This document shows positions 1 through 5,197 of a stretch of 6,570 bases of DNA, piece after piece (the first letter of the stretch is position 1; each line of letters starts with the position of its first letter). Both the position numbers and the translations under genes were made by a program. This DNA comes from Treponema sp. (lineage in GTDB: Bacteria > Spirochaetota > Spirochaetia > Treponematales > Treponemataceae). Location: NCBI GenBank assembly GCA_017622055.1, contig JAGARY010000195.1:1-6570 (forward strand), written 5' to 3'. The notes beneath the pieces were generated by a model that did no database searches, was not told the DNA's origin, and saw nothing but the letters and a program-made list of their open reading frames with translations.

Positions 1-360
1 AAATCTTTGAGACTGCAAAGAAGAATCTGTACAAGCACCATTTGCCAAAATAATGTCTTTTACATGAATATCATCTTTTATAGCACCGCAAGTTCCAACA
101 CGAATTGCTTTTTGAACATTATAAAATTCAAACAACTCTTGAACATAAATTGCCAATGATGGCTGCCCCATTCCAGTTCCTTGTACCGAAACTTTTTTTC
201 CTTTATAAGTTCCAGTAAATCCAAACATTCCTCTTACTTCGTTATAACAAACAGGATTTTCCAAAAAGTTTTCTGCAATAAATTTTGCTCTTAAAGGATC
301 TCCAGGTAATAATACTGCATCTGCAATTGCTCCCTCTGGAGCGTTAATATGTGTACTCAT
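1..360 (-). CDS. deoD: Purine nucleoside phosphorylase DeoD-type, N-terminal part (runs off left edge)
   Basis: The enzyme cleaves purine (deoxy)ribonucleosides with phosphate, giving the free base and (deoxy)ribose-1-phosphate in cytoplasmic purine salvage. The visible 120 residues start MSTHINAPEGAIADAVLLPG and match the trimer-of-dimers DeoD family throughout. Residues equivalent to the E. coli active site are visible: His4 (contributed to the neighbouring subunit), Gly20 and Arg24 in the PGDPLRAK phosphate motif, Arg43 in EVRGMFGFTGTYKG, and Arg87 in IRVGTCGA. Thr90 replaces the E. coli Ser90, which is conservative. The ACTDS segment follows near residue 110. Full family members have about 235-240 residues, so roughly half, including the base-binding Asp204 region, lies outside the window. 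The ATG at 360 is chosen because homology begins there. There is no Shine-Dalgarno, but a -10 box lies just upstream. The gene is divergent from the nfeD-like gene. Confidence 0.97.
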   Translation of the reverse strand, partial: MSTHINAPEGAIADAVLLPGDPLRAKFIAENFLENPVCYNEVRGMFGFTGTYKGKKVSVQGTGMGQPSLAIYVQELFEFYNVQKAIRVGTCGAIKDDIHVKDIILANGACTDSSLQSQRF

Positions 361-367
361 AAGATAA

Positions 368-373
368 ATTATA
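368..373 (-). promoter_or_regulatory. deoD promoter -10 box, predicted leaderless start
   Basis: A perfect TATAAT on the minus strand ends 7 bases before the deoD ATG at 360. Transcription would therefore start at or within a base of the start codon. No AGGAG-like sequence precedes the ATG. The -35 position (about 391-396, TTTTAA) is weak and lies inside a palindrome. The -10 is seen directly; promoter activity is inferred. Confidence 0.6.
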
Positions 374-385
374 AGGTGATTTCCT

Positions 386-401
386 AAAACTTAAAAGTTT
401 T
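386..401. repeat. Palindrome in the deoD/nfeD divergent promoter region, candidate operator
   Basis: The arms AAAACTT (386-392) and AAGTTTT (395-401) form a perfect 7-bp inverted repeat around two central bases. It covers the expected -35 position of the deoD promoter and lies about 35 bases upstream of the nfeD -10. The two-base centre makes it a poor RNA hairpin, so a dimeric-protein operator is the better reading. Chance occurrence in A/T-rich DNA is possible. Confidence 0.35.
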
Positions 402-433
402 TTTTAGATATTTCTTTTATTTTCATAGATAAA

Positions 434-442
434 TGTTATACT
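434..442 (+). promoter_or_regulatory. nfeD-like gene promoter: extended -10, predicted leaderless start
   Basis: TGT followed by TATACT forms an extended -10 element. Six bases separate it from the ATG at 449, so the transcript should begin at the first start codon. No Shine-Dalgarno is present between 421 and 448, and no good -35 box is visible, which fits extended -10 promoters. The core ATGTTATA (433-440) recurs at the response-regulator promoter (5181-5188). Confidence 0.6.
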
Positions 443-448
443 ATTTTT

Positions 449-901
449 ATGATGGAATTTATTACAAGCAACCTTCCATGGTTTTGGCTAATTGTATTAA
501 TTGCTTGTTGTACAATTGAAGCTTTTACCATGGGATTAACAACAATTTGGGCAGGTATTGCAGCATTGCCAATGATTTTCATTGCATTAACTGGATTACC
601 TTTTAGATGGCAATTACTAATTTTTGTAATTTTAACAGTTTTACTTATCATTTTCACAAGACCTTTTGCTGTTAAAAAGCTTAAAAATGGTAAAGAAAAA
701 ACAAATGTAAATACTCTTTGCGGAGAAGAAGTTTTAATTACAAAAAAAGTAACTAAGTTTGAACGCGGTGAAGCAAAAGCAAAAAATGGTGTTGTTTGGA
801 CAACAAAATCTTCTAACGATGAAGAAATTGCAGAAGGAACAATCTGTAAAATTATTGAAGTTCAGGGAAACACAATTATTGTAGAGCCAATTAATAAATA
901 G
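449..901 (+). CDS. NfeD-like membrane protein with C-terminal OB-fold domain
   Basis: This is a 150-residue member of the short NfeD (YbbJ-like) family, which partners SPFH/stomatin proteins in the membrane. About three hydrophobic segments are visible (roughly residues 11-28, 31-49 and 54-70), followed by a charged turn and a soluble beta-rich domain from about residue 85 to 148. That domain has the family pattern: CGEEVLITKK near the start, a G-x-V-x-W strand (GVVWTT, about 114-119), an EGTICKIIEVQGN turn (about 129-141) and a terminal IIVEP strand. There is no N-terminal protease domain, as expected for the short class. The product probably scaffolds or stabilises the SPFH oligomer encoded next door, a family-based inference. 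Two ATG codons stand in tandem (449 and 452); the first is chosen because the -10 box places the transcript 5' end there. The stop overlaps the next gene's Shine-Dalgarno, indicating a single operon. Confidence 0.93.
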   Translation: MMEFITSNLPWFWLIVLIACCTIEAFTMGLTTIWAGIAALPMIFIALTGLPFRWQLLIFVILTVLLIIFTRPFAVKKLKNGKEKTNVNTLCGEEVLITKKVTKFERGEAKAKNGVVWTTKSSNDEEIAEGTICKIIEVQGNTIIVEPINK

Positions 902-904
902 GAG
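900..904 (+). promoter_or_regulatory. Shine-Dalgarno for the QmcA-type gene
   Basis: AGGAG overlaps the TAG stop of the nfeD-like gene and lies 12 bases before the ATG at 917. This supports translation of an internal operon cistron by the standard route, in contrast to the leaderless first cistron. Confidence 0.75.
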
Positions 905-916
905 ATGTAAAAATTT

Positions 917-1834
917 ATGATTTATATTGTAATCATTTTATTTGTAATTGTTGCAATTCTTATAGCAACAAACATTAGAATTATTTCCCAATCAGATGCT
1001 GTAGTTATTGAAAGACTTGGAGCATATTTAAAAACATGGACAGTTGGATTACACGTAAAGTTTCCTTTTATTGACAAAATGACAAACAAGATGTCTTTAA
1101 AAGAAAAGGTATTTGATTTTCCACCACAGCCAGTTATTACAAAAGATAATGTTACAATGATGATTGATACAGTAGTTTATTTTCAAATTACAGATCCAAA
1201 ATTGTACACTTATGGTGTTGAACGCCCAATTAATGCGTTGGAAAATTTAACAGCAACAACTTTGCGTAACATTATTGGTGAACTTGAACTTGATGAAACT
1301 CTTACAAGTCGTGATGTAATCAATACAAAAATGCGTAGTATTCTTGATGAAGCAACTGACCCATGGGGAATTAAAGTAAATCGTGTTGAAGTAAAAAACA
1401 TTGAACCTCCACAGGCAATTCGTGAAGCAATGGAAAAACAAATGCGTGCAGAACGTGAACGCCGTGAAGAAATTTTAATTGCAGAAGGTCACAAACAAGC
1501 GGCGGTTTTGGAAGCAGAAGGTAAAAAACAAGCATTAATTCTTGAAGCACAAGCACAAAAAGAAGCAATGATTCTTGATGCAGAAGCTCAAAAAGAAGCT
1601 GCAATTCAAAAAGCAAAAGGTGAAGCCGAAGCTATTCGCGAAGTTCAAGAAGCAAAAGCATCTGGTATGAAAATGCTTAAAGAAGCTGGAATGGACGACA
1701 AAGTTCTTAAACTTAGAAGTCTTGAAGCTTTTGAAGCAGCCTCAAACGGCCAAGCAACAAAAATCATTATTCCATCTGATATTCAGAACCTTGCTGGTGT
1801 TGTTTCGGCTGTAACAGAAATTGCAAAAAAATAA
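917..1834 (+). CDS. qmcA: SPFH/stomatin-prohibitin family membrane scaffold protein, QmcA type
   Basis: This 305-residue protein has the same length and architecture as E. coli QmcA. Residues 1-18 form a single N-terminal membrane helix. The SPFH domain spans about 20-180, including VVIERLGAYLKT (29-40), GLHVKFPFID (44-53), ITKDNV (74-79) and the hallmark DEATDPWGIKVNRVEVKNI (144-162). A long alanine/glutamate-rich coiled coil of 11-residue repeats follows (about 175-255), then a conserved C-terminal segment ending in IIIPSDIQNLAGVVSAVTEI. SPFH proteins form large ring or cage oligomers that organise membrane domains and often modulate FtsH-type proteases. The exact role here is unknown. Pairing with the NfeD-like gene 15 bases upstream is the classic arrangement (qmcA-ybbJ in E. 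coli). The ATG at 917 follows a good Shine-Dalgarno and precedes the membrane helix. The stop lies one base from the stop of the convergent CHR gene. Confidence 0.95.
   Translation: MIYIVIILFVIVAILIATNIRIISQSDAVVIERLGAYLKTWTVGLHVKFPFIDKMTNKMSLKEKVFDFPPQPVITKDNVTMMIDTVVYFQITDPKLYTYGVERPINALENLTATTLRNIIGELELDETLTSRDVINTKMRSILDEATDPWGIKVNRVEVKNIEPPQAIREAMEKQMRAERERREEILIAEGHKQAAVLEAEGKKQALILEAQAQKEAMILDAEAQKEAAIQKAKGEAEAIREVQEAKASGMKMLKEAGMDDKVLKLRSLEAFEAASNGQATKIIIPSDIQNLAGVVSAVTEIAKK
1481..1645 (+). repeat. Five tandem 33-base units encoding 11-residue coiled-coil (hendecad) repeats
   Basis: Within the QmcA-type gene, units begin at 1481, 1514, 1547, 1580 and 1613. They encode AEGHKQAAVLE, AEGKKQALILE, AQAQKEAMILD, AEAQKEAAIQK and AKGEAEAIREV. 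Each starts with Ala at GCA and keeps A-x-G/A-x-K/A-x-A periodicity. Hendecads give a nearly straight coiled coil, as in the stalk of SPFH cages. The DNA units are diverged, so the array is likely old rather than newly expanded. Confidence 0.8.
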
Positions 1835-1835
1835 A

Positions 1836-2414
1836 TTATAAGAAAATAATTCCAAATAATGCACCCAGTAAAATTGTTAATATTGGGTGCATTTTAAATT
1901 TCATCATCAAAAAGAAGATAACAGCATAACCAGCCAAATTAATCCAATCAATAAATCCTTTCAAATTTTCAAAAGAAAATAAGTAAGACAATGAAAACTG
2001 CTCTGGAATGTTAAACATATTAAAAATAAAGATTTGTACAACTGGAACTAAAATCAAACCTGTTGTTACAGGTCTCAAAAATGCCAAAGCACCTTTTACA
2101 TACAAACTTTTATTAAATTTTTGCAAAAATTTGGCAATGATAACAATAATAATTAAAGAAGGTAAAACTTCTCCAATTGTAGTAATTATTCCCCCAGGAA
2201 TTCCGTAAAGATTATATCCAATATAAGTTGCCATATTTGTACCAAGAGGACCTGGTGTGCTTTCGGAAATTGCAACCATATTATAAAACTGTTCTTCTGT
2301 AATTAATCCCCTTTGAACAATTGTTTGCTGCATTAAAGTAATTGCAACAATTCCACCACCAATTGTAAAAAGTCCTATATAAAAAAATGTACAAAACAAT
2401 TCAAACAAACTCAT
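1836..2414 (-). CDS. Short CHR-family transporter subunit (C-terminal-type partner)
   Basis: This 192-residue integral membrane protein belongs to the chromate ion transporter (CHR) superfamily, short-chain class, in which two single-domain proteins encoded in tandem form one transporter. Visible family signatures are GLFTIGGGIVAI (14-25), AISESTPGPLGTN (48-60), an MATYIGY segment (61-67) and EVLPSLIII (82-90), followed by hydrophobic helices to the C-terminus. Short CHR pairs such as Bacillus ywrB/ywrA are known for chromate export, but many CHR proteins lack a tested substrate, so the cargo is open. The ATG at 2414 is chosen because it follows AAGGGA (2421-2426) by six bases and the upstream stop (2416) by one base. 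The in-frame ATG at 2465 would force a 50-base overlap and add a charged extension not typical of the family. It is co-translated with the preceding CHR gene. Confidence 0.93.
   Translation of the reverse strand: MSLFELFCTFFYIGLFTIGGGIVAITLMQQTIVQRGLITEEQFYNMVAISESTPGPLGTNMATYIGYNLYGIPGGIITTIGEVLPSLIIIVIIAKFLQKFNKSLYVKGALAFLRPVTTGLILVPVVQIFIFNMFNIPEQFSLSYLFSFENLKGFIDWINLAGYAVIFFLMMKFKMHPILTILLGALFGIIFL
1858..1895 (+). terminator. Rho-independent terminator of the nfeD-qmcA operon, embedded in the convergent gene
   Basis: AATGCACCCA (1858-1867) pairs perfectly with TGGGTGCATT (1884-1893). Three further inner pairs, one of them G-T, leave a loop of about 10 bases. On the plus strand the stem runs into TTTT (1892-1895). 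It begins 23 bases after the qmcA stop. The same bases encode a Met-His-Pro ... Leu-Gly-Ala stretch near the C-terminus of the minus-strand CHR protein. The short T-run makes the plus-strand terminator moderate in strength. On the minus strand the hairpin lacks an immediate T-run, but a T-rich tract follows about 25-35 bases later (1824-1834). Confidence 0.65.
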
Positions 2415-2415
2415 T

Positions 2416-3015
2416 TTATTTCCCTTCCCCATCAATTTTTTTTGAATCTTCTTCAACTGCAGCAACTTTCTTTTTTTCTTTGTAAGTTAAAACAACACCA
2501 ATAAGCAAAGCAAAAAGAATAATCCAAAAAGATGGAAGTTTAAATACAAAAACAAGCAAAAAACTAATCATCATAAAAATGGCATTTGTAAACTTTTTGA
2601 TTGTTTTTTTCATAAAATTGATAATTGTAGAAGTTAACAAAGCCGCAACAGCCACATTAATTCCTTTTAATGCTTTTTGAATAATTGGAAAATCATTAAT
2701 AGAATTAATAAGACTTGCCAAAATCATAATGATTACTAAAGAAGGAGTTACCATTCCCAAAGTTGCAAAAATGCCCCCAATTATTCCCATTTGTTTATAA
2801 CCAACAAAAGTGGCAACATTCACAGCCACAATTCCTGGCGTACTTTGCCCAACTGCATAATAATCAATTAATTCTTCATCTGTAATCCATTTTCGTTTTT
2901 CTATTAATTCAGATTGCATCATTGGCATCATTGCCAAACCACCGCCAATAGTAAAAGTTCCAATTTTGGCAAAAGAAAAATACAAATTAAACAAGTTCTT
3001 AATTTTATCTATCAT
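2416..3015 (-). CDS. Short CHR-family transporter subunit (N-terminal-type partner)
   Basis: This 199-residue membrane protein of the chromate ion transporter superfamily is homologous to the protein encoded immediately downstream. Signatures are FAKIGTFTIGGGLAMMPMMQ (15-34), AVGQSTPGIVAVNVATFVGY (54-73) and the TPSLVIIMILAS segment (90-101). More hydrophobic helices follow (about 119-135, 144-158 and 160-177), then a charged Lys/Glu-rich tail of about 22 residues. The matching positions of FTIGGG and STPG in the two proteins show an ancient duplication and support a heterodimer with inverted halves, as known for short CHR pairs. The ATG at 3015 is preferred because AGGAA (3022-3026) lies six bases upstream. 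The ATG at 3021 touches the Shine-Dalgarno and is probably not used. The gene lies 30 bases after the kinase stop with no visible terminator or promoter between, so it is probably in the kinase operon. The transported anion is unknown. Confidence 0.93.
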   Translation of the reverse strand: MIDKIKNLFNLYFSFAKIGTFTIGGGLAMMPMMQSELIEKRKWITDEELIDYYAVGQSTPGIVAVNVATFVGYKQMGIIGGIFATLGMVTPSLVIIMILASLINSINDFPIIQKALKGINVAVAALLTSTIINFMKKTIKKFTNAIFMMISFLLVFVFKLPSFWIILFALLIGVVLTYKEKKKVAAVEEDSKKIDGEGK

Positions 3016-3021
3016 ATTCAT

Positions 3022-3026
3022 TTCCT
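3022..3026 (-). promoter_or_regulatory. Shine-Dalgarno deciding the start of the first CHR gene
   Basis: On the minus strand AGGAA is directly followed by one ATG (3021-3019) and then by a second ATG (3015-3013) at the usual six-base spacing. The spacing favours the second ATG, giving a protein that begins MIDKIKNLF. Confidence 0.65.
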
Positions 3027-3045
3027 AAACTAACAAGCACACATT

Positions 3046-5151
3046 TTAATGAGGAAAAACTTTTAATTCAACACAAGTTCCACAAGGTTTATTTTTTTTG
3101 ATTTTAAAACTTGCATTAATTTGGTCAGCACGATACTGCATAGAATTTAACCCAATTCCCTTTGCCACATCTTTTGCAGACAAAATTTCAATTTCATCTG
3201 GATTTGTTTTTACAGAAGATTCTTGATTTTTTTCCGATTTTATAGAAAAACCTACTCCATTATCTTTAACAGTAACTAAAACAAAATCCTTTTCTTCTTC
3301 AACTTTAACGCAAACTTCCGTGGCATTTGCATGTTTTAAAACATTGTGTAAAGCTTCTTGAATAATTCTAAATATATTCAATTTTTGCAAACTATCAAAA
3401 TGAATATCACTAAAAATATTCCATTCATAAACACATTTTATTCCAGATTGATTTCCAAAGGACGCACACAAATTATTCAAACTGTGATTCATTCCCAAAC
3501 TTTCCAATTCTACCGGATACGAGTTATGAGCATATTGCCTTGTTCGTTGCAAAGTATCGCTAATTAAACTGGCCAATTCCACCATTTCATCTTTTTCCAA
3601 AGGTGCTTCTCTATTTGAATAACTACGGCACAACATAGAAATTCCAGCCAAACGTTGACAAATATCATCATGCAAATCTGTACTAAACCGCTGTCGTTCT
3701 GCTTCACTAATTTTTAAAACTTGGGCTTCAACTTCCATTCGTCGATTATTTGATTCCAACAATTCCTTTGTTCTTGCTTGAACTTCTTTTTCCAAAGTTT
3801 CGGCATATTTAAATTCTTCTTCCCGATTTTTCAATCTCAAAATCGTTTGTGCAATATCAACAGAAATAGAACACATATATGGATGCAAGGAATCTTCAGC
3901 CTGATAAATCATTATTCCAATTGCATCCCGCCCTAACAACAAAAACTTAGAAACATAGCTTTCATTCCAATCAAAAAAAGAATTACAAAAATCAGACATA
4001 AGTGTTTTCGGTACAGAATAAAAAGTCTTATCCATTTTTCCATTTTTTTTAACAAATAAGGGATAAATAAATTCAGAAAGATTTCCATTATTTTCTGAAA
4101 ATGATAACAAACAAAAGTTTTTTATACCAATCAAATCTAAATTTCGGTCAATGTAAGTTCTCATTTCTTGTATTGAAAAAACAGAGTTTAATTCCTGCCC
4201 CATTCTACTTATCATTCGAAGCAATTTTTCAGAATATAAATATTGATATTGGATTTTTTGATTTTTCTTCTGCAACTCATCTATTGAAGTTTCATTTTCT
4301 TTTGGACAACCACAAGAATTTCTAATCACTAAACTTGATTGAACAGTGTGAATATTATCAACTTTTTTGCCAGCCAACAATTCTGTCATTATTTTTAAAG
4401 CCTTCATTCCCATTTCTTCCATTGGCTGACGAACTGTTGTTAATGCAGGATATTCCAGCTTTGCCTGAGGAATATCATCAAAACCTGTAATTGCACAATT
4501 TTTTGAAAAAGTATTTGTTGTATTCATTTTTAAATATTTATTTGTACCAATTGCCATATTATCATTGGCACAAACAATTACATCTATTTGAAAATCATTT
4601 TTTTCTTTTTCGTATTGAGCCAAGGCTTGCACAGCAGATTCTTCTGTGTAATCACCACGAACAATTCTATATTCAAAAATTTTATTTTCTGATTTATAAG
4701 CATCCATCACCCGAATAAAATCTTGTTCACGAACAATATTATCCTGATGAGATTTTCTTCCACTTACAAACAAAATATTTTTGTAAGAATGTTCTTCAAC
4801 TAGATGATATAAAAGTGCATCCATAGATTTATTTGATTCTGTAACAATTGAAGGAACATCTTCTAATTCTTGACCAACAGAAACAAAGGGAATGTCTCCC
4901 CAAGTTTCTCTAATTTCTTTTAATGAATCAACAATCATTCTATCTTGAACAACAGAAGTTAAAATAACAATTCCATCAAGAGCAAAGAAATCTTTTTTTG
5001 CCAAAGATTTACTTAATTCCTTGTTTACGAAATTTTCATATTGAAAACAAATCAACTCAATTCCATTTTCCACAGCATAAGAATTCATTCCTCGCAACAC
5101 CGAAGTTTGATATTCTTCATTTAAGATATCAACAATTAATCCAATTCTCAT
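3046..5151 (-). CDS. Cytoplasmic hybrid sensor histidine kinase: LacI/GalR-type ligand-binding domain, GAF-like region, HisKA_3 and HATPase
   Basis: This 701-residue sensor should autophosphorylate on His and feed the divergent response regulator. Residues 1-282 are a periplasmic-binding-protein-like fold of LacI/GalR type: MRIGLIVDIL start, IDVIVCANDNMAIG (189-202), CAITGFDDIPQAKLEYPALT (219-238), TTVRQPMEEMG and a closing SCGCP (279-283). No DNA-binding helix-turn-helix, signal peptide or membrane helix is present, so sensing should be cytoplasmic. Residues about 315-440 look GAF-like (weak call), followed by a coiled coil (about 441-488). The HisKA_3 H-box is TDLHDDICQRLAG with His494. HATPase motifs are N-box QEALHNVLKHA (Asn603), G1 DNGVGF (630-635) and G2 GIGLNSM (665-671). 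The 29-residue stretch between G1 and G2 is longer than usual. The ATG at 5151 is chosen: homology starts there and a -10 box lies six bases upstream, whereas an in-frame TTG at 5166 overlaps that box. The ligand is unknown. Confidence 0.94.
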   Translation of the reverse strand: MRIGLIVDILNEEYQTSVLRGMNSYAVENGIELICFQYENFVNKELSKSLAKKDFFALDGIVILTSVVQDRMIVDSLKEIRETWGDIPFVSVGQELEDVPSIVTESNKSMDALLYHLVEEHSYKNILFVSGRKSHQDNIVREQDFIRVMDAYKSENKIFEYRIVRGDYTEESAVQALAQYEKEKNDFQIDVIVCANDNMAIGTNKYLKMNTTNTFSKNCAITGFDDIPQAKLEYPALTTVRQPMEEMGMKALKIMTELLAGKKVDNIHTVQSSLVIRNSCGCPKENETSIDELQKKNQKIQYQYLYSEKLLRMISRMGQELNSVFSIQEMRTYIDRNLDLIGIKNFCLLSFSENNGNLSEFIYPLFVKKNGKMDKTFYSVPKTLMSDFCNSFFDWNESYVSKFLLLGRDAIGIMIYQAEDSLHPYMCSISVDIAQTILRLKNREEEFKYAETLEKEVQARTKELLESNNRRMEVEAQVLKISEAERQRFSTDLHDDICQRLAGISMLCRSYSNREAPLEKDEMVELASLISDTLQRTRQYAHNSYPVELESLGMNHSLNNLCASFGNQSGIKCVYEWNIFSDIHFDSLQKLNIFRIIQEALHNVLKHANATEVCVKVEEEKDFVLVTVKDNGVGFSIKSEKNQESSVKTNPDEIEILSAKDVAKGIGLNSMQYRADQINASFKIKKNKPCGTCVELKVFPH

Positions 5152-5157
5152 AAAAAT

Positions 5158-5163
5158 ATTATA
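5158..5163 (-). promoter_or_regulatory. Kinase-CHR operon promoter -10 box, predicted leaderless start
   Basis: A perfect TATAAT on the minus strand ends six bases before the kinase ATG at 5151, with no Shine-Dalgarno between. Its -35 position (about 5181-5186) falls on the -10 region of the oppositely directed response-regulator promoter. Confidence 0.65.
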
Positions 5164-5181
5164 CAATTATTTTCAAAAATA

Positions 5182-5190
5182 TGTTATAAT
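5182..5190 (+). promoter_or_regulatory. Response-regulator promoter: extended -10, predicted leaderless start
   Basis: TGT plus TATAAT forms a consensus extended -10 element ending seven bases before the ATG at 5198. There is no Shine-Dalgarno upstream. The -35 position (about 5162-5167) overlaps the kinase -10 box, so the two promoters share their DNA. Confidence 0.68.
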
Positions 5191-5197
5191 TTTTGCT

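Noticed and set aside
905..910. Minimal ATG-TAA start-stop right after the AGGAG in front of qmcA
   Set aside because: It is immediately adjacent to the Shine-Dalgarno, too close for initiation, and is most likely chance in A/T-rich sequence.
1210..1616. Antisense open frames on the minus strand inside the QmcA-type gene
   Set aside because: They are shadows of the repetitive coiled-coil and SPFH coding sequence; there is no ribosome-binding site and the composition is not protein-like.
2415..2465. ATG at 2465 as start of the second CHR gene
   Set aside because: It would overlap the preceding gene by 50 bases and add a charged extension; the ATG at 2414 has AAGGGA six bases upstream and follows the previous stop by one base.
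4046..4053. Run of eight T (A8 in the coding strand) in the kinase gene as a phase-variable tract
   Set aside because: It encodes an ordinary Lys-Lys-Asn in an intact frame, and similar A/T runs are common throughout this AT-rich window.
4101..4718. Plus-strand open frames inside the kinase gene
   Set aside because: They lack start signals and recognisable domains and lie opposite well-conserved LacI and GAF-like coding sequence.
5149..5166. TTG start at 5166 extending the kinase by five residues (MYNIF before MRIGL)
   Set aside because: The TTG and next codons overlap the -10 box TATAAT, there is no Shine-Dalgarno, and LacI-type homology begins at the ATG at 5151.
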